Assembly (NCBI GenBank): GCA_030374765.1
Contig: JARGXX010000003.1
Coordinates: 682,001 to 746,000, forward strand
DNA length: 64,000 nt
Direction of reading: 5' to 3'
Origin: Agarophyton chilense
Lineage: Eukaryota > Rhodophyta > Florideophyceae > Gracilariales > Gracilariaceae
Under the pieces are notes generated by a model, which was not told the DNA's origin, searched no databases, and saw only the letters and a program-made list of their open reading frames with translations. The position numbers and the translations under genes are program-made. This document shows positions 56,190-64,000 of this stretch, one piece after another; positions within the stretch are counted from its first letter, which is position 1, and every line of letters starts with the position of its first letter.

Positions 56190-56853
56190 CATGTAGGAAA
56201 GAGCGTCGCGTGTTTGATGATTGATGGCTGCCCTGTATGCTGGGGACAAATGAGCAGTTCAGCCAAAAGGCCTCTTTATATTCATGGCGTTTGGCAAGAG
56301 CAACATGCCGTAAAACGAACGGTTGTTGCAATTTGAGTTTTGGAGAGTGCAAGCCATTGTGGTATCCCTCGAAATGATATGGTGGATAACCTAGCAAAAG
56401 AAGCTCTGAATATTTCTATGCAAGATCAAGTTGCCGTTCCAGTTGATTTTGCGGATGTGAAGAGAAGAGTCATAACGAAGAAAAAGAAGTCCCCATTAAT
56501 AGAAAACATTCCAGAAGGACTGGAAAACAAACATTGTTTCTCTACGAGAGGCAAACGTCGCTTTATCGCAACTTGTAGTTGGTCACACACCGTGCTTTCA
56601 TCCATTGGGGTCGTACTTACAGAAGAAAAGGCTCTATTGTACCTGTAGGCCGGGGGTGCTCAATGATGTAGATCATTATGTCTTAAGATTCCCGTCGAGA
56701 ACTATGTCAAGAAGAATATGTTTGCCCCCTGCGCAAGAACGTCAAGGCCTAGCGGTAGACGAAATCATCAAGAAGTGGCCAGAAAAAATGCTGGTCTTCC
56801 TAGTGAGGGAACGTTTTTTTGACAAAGAACGCTCTGCACTACGTAGGAATTAG
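56190..56853 (+). pseudogene. LINE (non-LTR) RNase H and C-terminal zinc-finger remnant
   Basis: S-H-C-G-I-P-R-N-D-M-V-D-N-L-A-K-E-A is the end of a LINE-type RNase H domain (frame 56340-56648). A shifted frame (56605-56853) gives C-T-C-R-P-G-V-L-N-D-V-D-H-Y-V-L, a CCHC-like terminal motif whose last Cys is Phe. RT and endonuclease are absent, as in a truncated or decayed copy. Confidence 0.65.
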
Positions 56854-56870
56854 ACAAGTGTGCCCGTAAA

Positions 56871-56887
56871 GAGAGAGAGAGAGAGAG
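56871..56887. repeat. (GA)n microsatellite
   Basis: Eight uninterrupted GA units just after the LINE remnant. Confidence 0.85.
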
Positions 56888-56889
56888 TG

Positions 56890-57897
56890 GATACAGCTTC
56901 TAAATCACTTTGTCATTTTTACGTTCTTTCCCAGATTTATTCCAATTTTGTCCTGTAGATCGATATATGTTGATCTGCTCATTCTTTACAATGTAGAAAA
57001 AACGATAATGGGTGAGGGAAAAGGAGAGCAATTGATCTTAGCGTGCGGACAGCTTCCTTATAGATGGAAACAATGAAAGATTATTTCGACGTAGACTTTT
57101 CTTTGGTTGCAACAGTTTTGCGACGAATATTAATTGTCATCATTGGTAAAAGCTGATCGGCTGTTATGTGATCCGATAAGTTTTTCAAGGGAAAAGAAGA
57201 CATTGTAAGGTGGTATTGGTTTAGGGATTTTGCAACGCACGGACAAGTTGGGGAAAAGTATTAGAATGGTCATGTTGGGGCTGCGTTCAAATTATAACTA
57301 AAAGCAAGGGACTCTGTATGCGTCAATGATGCTAAAGAAGAAGGGGGACTGCGTTGGTGGGAGGTACGGCAATGGTAGAAAGGATGCACAAAGGGCAGCG
57401 GAACCTCTACTCGAAACTGCTCTCTGATAGGGCATGGATACAGTCACTGACAGCATTTTCATCAGATTCTGATCAAATCTAGCCATCTCCAAAACTTCCT
57501 TCTTGTTGAAATTATCATACAAAAACGTCAAGAAAATATCGTACGCTGGCACGTCGGTACGTCTGGTACGCATGGATAGAATGGCCCTCAGGGCAACGCC
57601 CTTTGAGAAGAATGTGAGTGATGATGAGCTTCGTGACTTGTGCCACTTGCACACTTTCCCACGATGGGCCCGACCAGTCACTAAACGATTTTGCATACTA
57701 ACCTTTCAGCAGCTCACACGCCAAATCGAGACTCGTTGAAGGCCAGATTACGCACGAGTTCATGATACGAAGGGTGAATGAACGAATCAAAATAATTTTG
57801 ATATGACCAGTGGTTACGAAGGCCTCGATATCCACCCCCTTCGACATAGCATATTGGCCGCATTCGTGAAAGCTACGTTGTACAAATATTCTCAACG
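56890..57897. other. Stretch between the LINE remnant and the host gene island
   Basis: About 1 kb. Contains the small relative (57540-57600) of the palindromic array. ORFs of up to 132 codons (57696-57298, minus) show nothing recognisable. Confidence 0.35.
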
Positions 57898-57898
57898 A

Positions 57899-57908
57899 TA
57901 TATATAAA
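57899..57908 (+). promoter_or_regulatory. TATA box of the membrane-protein gene
   Basis: TATATATAAA. An ATG at 57918 is too close downstream to be in the transcript if this box is used, which favours ATG 57993. Just before that ATG, TTTTTCTTTTTTCAG (57946-57960) also looks like a 3' splice site, so a 5' leader intron is an alternative. Confidence 0.5.
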
Positions 57909-57992
57909 TCTACAGCTGTGCTCCGCTCCAATCCAGCTGTCATTGTTTTTCTTTTTTCAGCACTCTTCTCCATTCCCTCATGGGTTGAAGTC

Positions 57993-59917
57993 ATGCCTGC
58001 TTTAACCTTTCTCTTTCAATTGCTCACGCTATTGTCACAGTCGCAGGCCGCTGCCATCGTCCAGTTTAAACAAGGCACTGACCAGCTTGAGCCGTTTTGT
58101 GATACACAAAACTCCTTTGTGTTTGGAGTCTTCATCCGCGGCTGGTGGATTCTATTTATCACTCTCTTCACTGCACTCCCCTGGGCCGTTGTTGCAGTTT
58201 GGGACGCTATTGACGATTCCTATCGAAGAAAGGCCGCCGTTGCCAAACGATTACTTCTTTCCACAACGTGTCTCTTGGTGGCGTACGTTTTCGGATTTCT
58301 CTATTTCGTTGCCCTGACAGTTTTTCTGATTAGGTGCGGTGGGGAAGAACGCCAGGATGAGGTTGCTACAGTCGTTGCTCTTCTTCTGTTTAACGTGTGG
58401 CATGTTGGCCGGAATATCTTTGGCTGGTCACAGTTTTATGCGATTCACAGGCTGCGCGAACCATTCAGAAAGCTACAACAGCAGTTCGCGCTCTCATTTC
58501 CAGGGCCTCCTGAACGTTCTCCAAAGCAATACTGCATACAAGGTTTGGAACAGCTTCGGGTGTCAAACCGTCTGTTTGACAACGAATGGAGCAACAAACC
58601 CGCCTACCTTAACCCGTGCTTTAAGAGGAGTCAGGGTATCTCGTATGCGAGGCGGACGCCAGAATACGAGGCCTGGGCTGTTGCACTTTGGAAGGCGTGG
58701 TGGACACAAGATAGTTCGGCGCGGGATGGCCACAGTCTAACAGTGAGTGAGGAGAGGCTCAAGTGCGGTAAAGAGCATCGCCGTCCAAACGTGGCCGATC
58801 TCCTTAATTCATGTAAGTTCTTGGCCAGATGCATTGTGTGACACGCGAGGTGAGCATCTAACCCATATGATTCGTATTTGGTTTCTCGGCAGACCCCAGT
58901 GGACTCAAACCGTATACAGACGGTGAGGGAAGGATTCACAGCCGAGTGGTGATGGATCAAAGTAAGGACACAGAGATCACAACAAAAGAAGAATGGGCAG
59001 AAGCGCTTCTGACGTACGGCTCTGACGAGGGTCAACAAGATACGCATGGGCCGTTGGTGCGATGTGAAATGAACGCATACACGGCACGTGGGATAGCCAT
59101 ACTAGTCTTCGAGAAGACCGCTCGCATACCGAATCGAATGAGCGCCTTGTGGTACAATACATCTAGATTCGAAGAAGTGTATCGATCACTGAGTGAGGAA
59201 ACAAACGAAATGGCAGAGCACGAGAATTTGACGCTTCCCAGCTGGGCCAGTTGGCTTCATATAGCACAAGAAATGGCTTCAAACTTAGAACGGCCCGTAT
59301 ACTTGAGTGACGTGATTCTAACGGTGTACGCCGGTGAGCTGGCAAGCGCCAGTTTGATTCTGGCTCGATACCATAGCAAGTACACACAATTGGTGGAAGC
59401 GATTCACAGGATAGGGCTTGAGGCGCGGTGGACGTTTGGATGGAGCGGGCTGCTGGCTTGTTTCTCGCAGGTTTGGACTAAGGAGCGTATTTTCGTGGCA
59501 ATGCTCAACGGCCTTTCTCTTCTGGCAATGACATCGGTGGAGGACGTAGAACACATGGATGAAAACGTGACATCGATGTTGTACGGGTACGCGGCGTTCG
59601 AAGTGAGTGATCGGGCAGTGGGCAAGCGCATCGCCAAGGATCGAAAGGCGGAGTTGTTGAAGAGATACCAGGAGAACAAGGGCAAGACTTGCCGCGGCAG
59701 CGGCGTGTGCACCATCCGCTTAGCGTGCCAGAAGTTGGATTTGCCAGCGGAGGCGAGCCACATGGACGGGCTGCCAGCGTTCAGCGCCGGGTGGGCCAGC
59801 GAGTTCCTGGAGCACAAGCCGGGCAACCAAAGGCCGGAGCACGGCTTAGACCACGACCAGGTCGAGGCTCGCCACGGCAGCAGCAACGCGTGGCGCTACC
59901 CACACACACAGTCCTGA
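57993..59917 (+). CDS. Multi-pass membrane protein of unknown function, two exons
   Basis: Exon 1 57993-58812 and exon 2 58893-59917 join in phase to 614 residues. Residues 1-20 resemble a signal sequence. Three further hydrophobic segments lie near 44-72, 86-114 and 123-145, and the remaining ~470 residues are soluble, with aromatic and charged patches and a Lys/Arg-rich region near 540 (K-R-I-A-K-D-R-K-A-E-L-L-K-R). I do not recognise the family. Starting at 57918 would add 25 residues. The stop is only ~40-190 bp from the next gene on the same strand. Without splicing exon 1 would stop 9 codons on, at 58840. Likely a membrane protein with a large C-terminal domain; topology unknown. Confidence 0.7.
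58813..58892 (+). other. 80-nt spliceosomal intron
   Basis: Begins GTAAGT, ends CTCGGCAG. Contains a branch-point-like TCTAAC about 32 nt before the 3' end. Splits a codon after its first base; splicing joins two long frames that are otherwise closed by TGA at 58840. It is the only intron I can support in the window. Confidence 0.75.
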
Positions 59918-59955
59918 CAACCAATCACCTCTCGTAGACACTGTGCCCCCGCCCA

Positions 59956-60870
59956 ATGGCCGCCCGACACATGGCCGCTTTCCCCACCTTCATCCGACCC
60001 CTTCACCTCCACCTCATTGATTCCGTCAACGTAAAGCAGCGCCCGCCACACAACCTCAATCCCTTTCGCCGTATCCGCCATTCCTCGTTGCCTTCCGCCC
60101 GCCCCATCATGACTTCCGACCCATCTCAGCAGTGGATAGAGATATTCCACAGCAAGCCGTCCATGCGCCACTGCTACCTCCTCGAGAAACTGGCCGACGG
60201 AACCTTCTCCACCCCATCACCCGACAATCGCCTTCGAGACGCCTCGCACATCCGCCATGGATTTCGCGTCTTTCGACTCCCCTTTCGACGCATACAGTTT
60301 GTGCTCACAAACGGCACCAATCGCAACTGGGAGGATAACAACGGCAACAACTACGTCATCGATGTTCCCGGTCGCTACGTCGTCGAGCACGGAATTCGTC
60401 GCGTTGCAGACGCCGACGCCTCTGAATGCTTTCAAACTGTCTGTCGCCCAAATGATCGTTACATCCAGCTTTCTTTTCGAGCCGATTTGTGGCAAAAGTG
60501 CTACTGCTCCTGCCAGATTGACAACCACCAGTGGACCAAACCGCCAGGCAAACAGATGACCTTGGTGCCAAACCAACAGCAAGCCCGTTATTACGAACTC
60601 GTTATAGAGGCTTCTCGTATGGCGTGTGCCTTCAACGACGGTGGCGAGAACTGGGACTCCAGACTCAATAACAATTATCTTATTGGCTGTCCTGGCAAGT
60701 ATCAAGTTTCGGATGGCACGGTCCGCTACATCTCACCCTCGGATAACGATCTGCAGCTGATGCCCATGCCCGAAAAGCCCATCTGTGCCCACCCCGCCCA
60801 ACCGGGCCAATCCACCTCCATCTCTTCCGATGCATGTACAGTAGCTAAAACGAGAACTGAGATGGTGTAA
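59956..60870 (+). CDS. Protein with two tandem CBM25-type starch-binding modules
   Basis: Carbohydrate-binding module family 25 binds starch-like alpha-glucans; it also occurs in starch synthase III of plants. Module 1 lies near residues 60-150 (V-L-T-N-G-T-N-R-N-W-E-D-N-N-G-N-N-Y) and module 2 near 165-260 (A-F-N-D-G-G-E-N-W-D, then L-N-N-N-Y). The repeated F-x-[FL]-[TN]-[ND]-G-x-x-N-W-[ED] plus N-x-N-Y pattern identifies the fold. No catalytic domain, so it is a binding-only protein or granule scaffold. The first 51 residues are low-complexity and the ATG at 60109 (M-T-S-D-P-S-Q-Q-W) is an equally good start, giving 253 residues. No signal peptide from that start, fitting cytosolic floridean starch. 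Intronless. Confidence 0.75.
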   Translation: MAARHMAAFPTFIRPLHLHLIDSVNVKQRPPHNLNPFRRIRHSSLPSARPIMTSDPSQQWIEIFHSKPSMRHCYLLEKLADGTFSTPSPDNRLRDASHIRHGFRVFRLPFRRIQFVLTNGTNRNWEDNNGNNYVIDVPGRYVVEHGIRRVADADASECFQTVCRPNDRYIQLSFRADLWQKCYCSCQIDNHQWTKPPGKQMTLVPNQQQARYYELVIEASRMACAFNDGGENWDSRLNNNYLIGCPGKYQVSDGTVRYISPSDNDLQLMPMPEKPICAHPAQPGQSTSISSDACTVAKTRTEMV

Positions 60871-61650
60871 GATTCTCGTCCTTGCCAACGAAGTCCTTAT
60901 CTCCAGTTTCACTTTCACCACCCCCATTGTATGCTGCGAATGTCTTCATGGCTAGTTGTAGGCAGTGCTTCGTATTCATCGTTTAGACACCCCTTCATCA
61001 CATGTACGCTGATTGCTTTGATACAACTGCCTCATGGCGCAATCAGGAACAACACTGCACATAAACTCTGTCTTGTATACAATGCCTGTTGCGACACCCG
61101 TTTTGCATTTCTCGTCTCGTGTCGTTCCATTCGGAGTGGGCAACTGCGTGGGCATGAGTCCTTTTCCTTTCCGAAGCTATGATATTTCACTTTCGGGACA
61201 CTTCTTAAAGGTAACCCTCTTAGCACTCAACTACTTGTTGAGTGCTAGAGCTAGCTAGTAGAAACAAGTGTTCCCATCAATTCGTGACATCGTGTTCAGT
61301 GGCACAATGCAACGCACCGTTTGCAACTGCTACGCACATGCGCTGTAAATAGACTTTTCTTCCACATCCTGGCCTCTAGCTAGCTCCAACCGAGACACTT
61401 CATCTGACAACTCGATCAAGTTCAAACATGAGAGAAAGCCATCCCGCAATAGAGACTCAACGAGTGGTCGGGCAGCAACTGAATGGAAGCGACGCGGTTA
61501 GATTAATCGATCACATAGGATGCACGAAGTTGATACATTCAGCACGCAAATGCGTTTTCTACATCGTTTATGTTACACCATTCGCACTTGTTCCGATCAA
61601 GAATGCATGTGGCAAGGGGGGGAAGGGGGGTTGCGTCAGCGTCCCAATTC
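60871..61650. other. Intergenic region between two convergent genes
   Basis: Holds the 3' ends of the starch-binding gene (plus) and the SerB-like gene (minus). Apart from the hairpin at 61221-61247 nothing is recognisable. Confidence 0.4.
61221..61247. repeat. Perfect 11-bp hairpin in the convergent intergenic region
   Basis: TAGCACTCAAC, loop TACTT, GTTGAGTGCTA. It could act in 3'-end formation or be a remnant of a small inverted-repeat element. Confidence 0.6.
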
Positions 61651-62877
61651 CTAGCTGGCTGTAACCGTGCGGAAATCATGACCTGAAACACCAAGCAAGT
61701 ACAGAACGCTCGCAAGACTCTTGCTACCAATCCTACCGCTTTGGACCGAATCCAATGCATCCGGTTGATCAAATGCAATACTCAGTCCCACACTCTCAAG
61801 CATTTTGGCACTGACCGGACCATCACCTACAGCAATGATCTGTTCAGTGTCAATACGTTCCTGCATCGCCAGCATAGTAACAAGCTCAGCCTTTCGCTGA
61901 GCATCTACCACGGGTTCTTGGACTGTTCCCGTGAATCGACCCGCAGAGTCGATTTCAATAACATTTCCAAATACGAAATCAAGGTGAAGAGCTTCCTTTG
62001 CAGCCAAAGCAATGTCTTTGGAGCCGGAAGAAACAATGGCGAGCTTGCAACCCAGACGTTTCAAGCCTTTGCACAATTCCACCGCGCCATTTGTGAACAC
62101 CAGGCTTTGGCACGCTTTCCCATTCACTGTTTCTGCATGCAATCCCTTCAAGAGCTGCACCCTGAAACGCACCCATTCCAGTCCGCTGATTTGTCCGTTG
62201 CGGAACTTTTCCTCCTCTTCCAACGGCACTTCTAGACCAGCTGCATGAAGTAAAACATTGATAGAGTCACATTGAACAAGTGTCCAACTGAGGTCAAAAA
62301 CGACCATCCTCTTGGCCTTTCGCGAGACGTTTGCCTTCTGCAGCGCAATATCGCACTGAAACTCGGTTCGACCGAGCTCAAAAAGCTTGCGTTGGAGCGC
62401 GGGTATCAGTCGCTCGTCCGCCACGGTAGTGGTGAATTCTAGGCACATAAACTTGTCACCCTCCTCCGTGAGACGATTGATGGCGGTAATTTTGGCATTA
62501 CTGTCCAGCAAAAGTTGAGTTACCTTCGCCAGGAGCTTTGGGGGGATGAGGCCTGGGGAGAATACAGTGAGGGTGTATTGATCTTTGAGGCCGGAAAGGG
62601 AGGACAGGGAAGAGGTTGAGGCATGGGCGGGACGGCGTGCGACGTTGAAGTGCACCTGGATTTCAGCGTTGTGGGCGCGAAAGAGAATTTCTTTGACGGC
62701 GTCGTGGGCGCCCTTGGCGGATATGAGAGCGGTGGCGATGAAGCGGTTGTGGACGACAAGCTGTCCGAAGTCGATGAGCTCGGAGTCTTCTGTTGAAAGG
62801 ACATGCATGACAGAGGCGAGCGCTGACGGAGACTGCTTTCCGCACAGCGTTACGATGACGTTCTGAGGGGTGGTCAT
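61651..62877 (-). CDS. Phosphoserine-phosphatase-like ACT-ACT-HAD protein with altered catalytic motifs
   Basis: 408 residues, intronless. Two ACT-type ligand-binding domains (about 5-80 and 99-180) precede a HAD domain (about 190-400), the layout of SerB2-type phosphoserine phosphatases that make serine from phosphoserine. Motif I reads F-D195-L-S197-W-T199-L: the nucleophile Asp is present but the second, proton-donor Asp is Ser. Motif II V-S-S-G-S (282-286) and the motif III Lys (V-D-A-Q-R-K329) are kept. Motif IV reads G-D-G-P-V-S (351-356) instead of G-D-G-A-N-D, losing the second acidic residue. The frame is otherwise clean, so decay is unlikely. It may be a ligand sensor or an enzyme with a changed reaction rather than a normal SerB. 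Divergent from the GRWD1-like gene. Confidence 0.85.
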   Translation of the reverse strand: MTTPQNVIVTLCGKQSPSALASVMHVLSTEDSELIDFGQLVVHNRFIATALISAKGAHDAVKEILFRAHNAEIQVHFNVARRPAHASTSSLSSLSGLKDQYTLTVFSPGLIPPKLLAKVTQLLLDSNAKITAINRLTEEGDKFMCLEFTTTVADERLIPALQRKLFELGRTEFQCDIALQKANVSRKAKRMVVFDLSWTLVQCDSINVLLHAAGLEVPLEEEEKFRNGQISGLEWVRFRVQLLKGLHAETVNGKACQSLVFTNGAVELCKGLKRLGCKLAIVSSGSKDIALAAKEALHLDFVFGNVIEIDSAGRFTGTVQEPVVDAQRKAELVTMLAMQERIDTEQIIAVGDGPVSAKMLESVGLSIAFDQPDALDSVQSGRIGSKSLASVLYLLGVSGHDFRTVTAS

Positions 62878-63287
62878 GGTGAAGAAGATGTGCGGAGTGC
62901 GGAGTGGGTGGATTGGCCAGGAGGAAAAAAGTGATTCTTGCGAATTGCGGCTCGAAGAACGCTTGCAAGCACAGAGTCGCCGTTGCTACCTTGGAAATAC
63001 TACCAAGGTAGATGGATATGGCGAAACTCGCAGTATGCAACGTCGTATTGGGGCGCCGTGGGACAGAGAAAAGGACGCAAGAAGGGAGCTCTCGGGGTGG
63101 ACAAGATGTCGCTCCCTGTCATGTCGCATTGAGCACATCGCATCCCAGGCTTACAGCCGACAGTGCGACTTACAGCATTCTGCGGCGATGCAACCGCTGC
63201 TCGCCGTGGATCAACGCCGGTGCTGTTGTAGGTAGGTTTCTCGCGAAAACGGCAGCGGTACTCGTCCTCGACGGCAACGCCACAATC
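62878..63287. promoter_or_regulatory. Divergent promoter region with a 9-bp inverted repeat
   Basis: About 410 bp between the SerB-like (minus) and GRWD1-like (plus) start codons, so both promoters lie here. An inverted repeat CTACCTTGG (62986-62994) and CCAAGGTAG (63003-63011) with an 8-bp spacer is a candidate factor site. No TATA box was seen. Confidence 0.45.
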
Positions 63288-64000
63288 ATGGCCGGAGCGA
63301 AGAGCGCTCGCGCGCACGCTCGCGGAAAGCCCAAGCTCTCCCGCTCGCAACTCCGCGCGTCGCTGGCCGCGTCAAGAAATGATGCCCACGCCTCGCCTTC
63401 TTCCGCCTCGCGCAAGCGCAAGGCTCAAGCCGAACTCGCCCGCCAGCAAGAGCCGGACACCGAGCCCGTTTTCGAAGATCTGCATGGCGATGACTACGAG
63501 GAGGAACTGCAGTCCGAACACCAAACACCGCGCGCCAGCATCCAAAACCCCATGATGGTCGATGACGCCGTCGTGTTCAGACCGGGCAAGGATAAGCTCG
63601 CTGATGGAGAGACGCTGGTGTTCGATCAAACTGCCTATGATCAATTTCATCGTTTCACCATGGAATGGCCTGCTCTTTCGTTTGACTTTGTCTGCTCGGA
63701 TGCCAGTGGTCAATACAACAATCTCTCCCCACTGCTTCAACAAACCTATCCGATGACCACCACGCTAGTTCTTGGTTCGCAGGCCAATGTCCCCTCTAAG
63801 AACAAGCTCGTGTGTCTCAAGCTCGCCAACATGAACCGAATGTCACTTAAGCGAAAAGGCAAGCCGAAGCCCGTGAGAACCGTTGGTGCAGATGGCGAAT
63901 CATCTGACCAGCCTTCAGATGATGAAACGGACAGCGATCAGAGCGGTGATGAACAACAAAATCTTTCGCTTCCCAGTCGCAACCCCATTTTGCAGAACAT
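63288..64000 (+). CDS. GRWD1/RRB1-like WD-repeat ribosome-biogenesis protein (5' part)
   Basis: Open from ATG 63288 to the window end, 237 codons without a stop. The N-terminus is basic (A-R-G-K-P-K-L-S-R-S-Q, S-R-K-R-K-A-Q), followed by an acidic stretch and then the CAF1C/histone-binding-type segment of GRWD1 proteins: Y-D-Q-F-H-R-F-T-M-E-W-P-A-L-S-F-D (about 119-135) with P-M-T-T-T-L-V-L-G-S-Q-A after it. A second acidic insert is near 205-230. The WD propeller lies beyond the window. The yeast homologue Rrb1 chaperones ribosomal protein Rpl3 in the nucleus. Intronless as far as seen. Confidence 0.85.
   Translation, partial: MAGAKSARAHARGKPKLSRSQLRASLAASRNDAHASPSSASRKRKAQAELARQQEPDTEPVFEDLHGDDYEEELQSEHQTPRASIQNPMMVDDAVVFRPGKDKLADGETLVFDQTAYDQFHRFTMEWPALSFDFVCSDASGQYNNLSPLLQQTYPMTTTLVLGSQANVPSKNKLVCLKLANMNRMSLKRKGKPKPVRTVGADGESSDQPSDDETDSDQSGDEQQNLSLPSRNPILQN

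Overview
This window looks like nuclear DNA of a eukaryote with few introns and many transposons. My best guess is a red alga, possibly a florideophyte such as Chondrus. The grounds are a tandem CBM25-type starch-binding protein, which implies starch-type storage, almost intronless host genes in a tight island, and LTR-retrotransposon-rich DNA around them. The assignment is inference. No prokaryotic operon, CRISPR array, rRNA gene or complete tRNA gene was seen.

Host genes are few. A secreted-type haem catalase (9688-11259, minus) stands alone between transposons. The last 6 kb (57.9-64 kb) is a gene island: a multi-pass membrane protein of unknown function with one 80-nt intron, a protein with two starch-binding modules, an ACT-ACT-HAD phosphoserine-phosphatase-like protein that has lost two catalytic acidic residues, and the 5' part of a GRWD1/RRB1 ribosome-biogenesis WD protein.

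The rest is a layered transposon archive. From the left: the end of an LTR element (1-~1500) with tandem tRNA-like units in its LTR; a Ty3/gypsy element with one long gag-pol frame (1590-6080); a copia relic (6.6-8.3 kb); a decayed Ty3 element (12760-~27690) split by two complete copia elements (13985-18727, duplication ACATTT; 18776-23464, duplication GTATT); two Tc1/mariner elements of the same length with doubled terminal repeats (27771-29070; 31340-32635); a Ty3 integrase relic (~33.1-34.0 kb); and an LTR-element gag (34.2-41.4 kb) interrupted by a young copia element (35805-40739, duplication ACCTC, LTRs about 99% identical).

The 42-54 kb region is the most informative. Two 667-bp solo-LTR-like copies (43638-44304 and 52536-53202) lie in opposite orientation and their 5-bp target duplications are exchanged between them. 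The 8.2 kb between them (44305-52535) must therefore have been inverted by recombination between the copies. Undoing the inversion and removing the LTR rejoins the start of a hAT transposase gene and brings scattered copia pieces into one orientation. A pogo-like transposon sits inside the inverted segment. To the right lie an unrecognised gene with five in-frame TAA/TAG codons but no frameshift (53332-54876), a decayed Tc1-like transposase and a LINE RNase H remnant.
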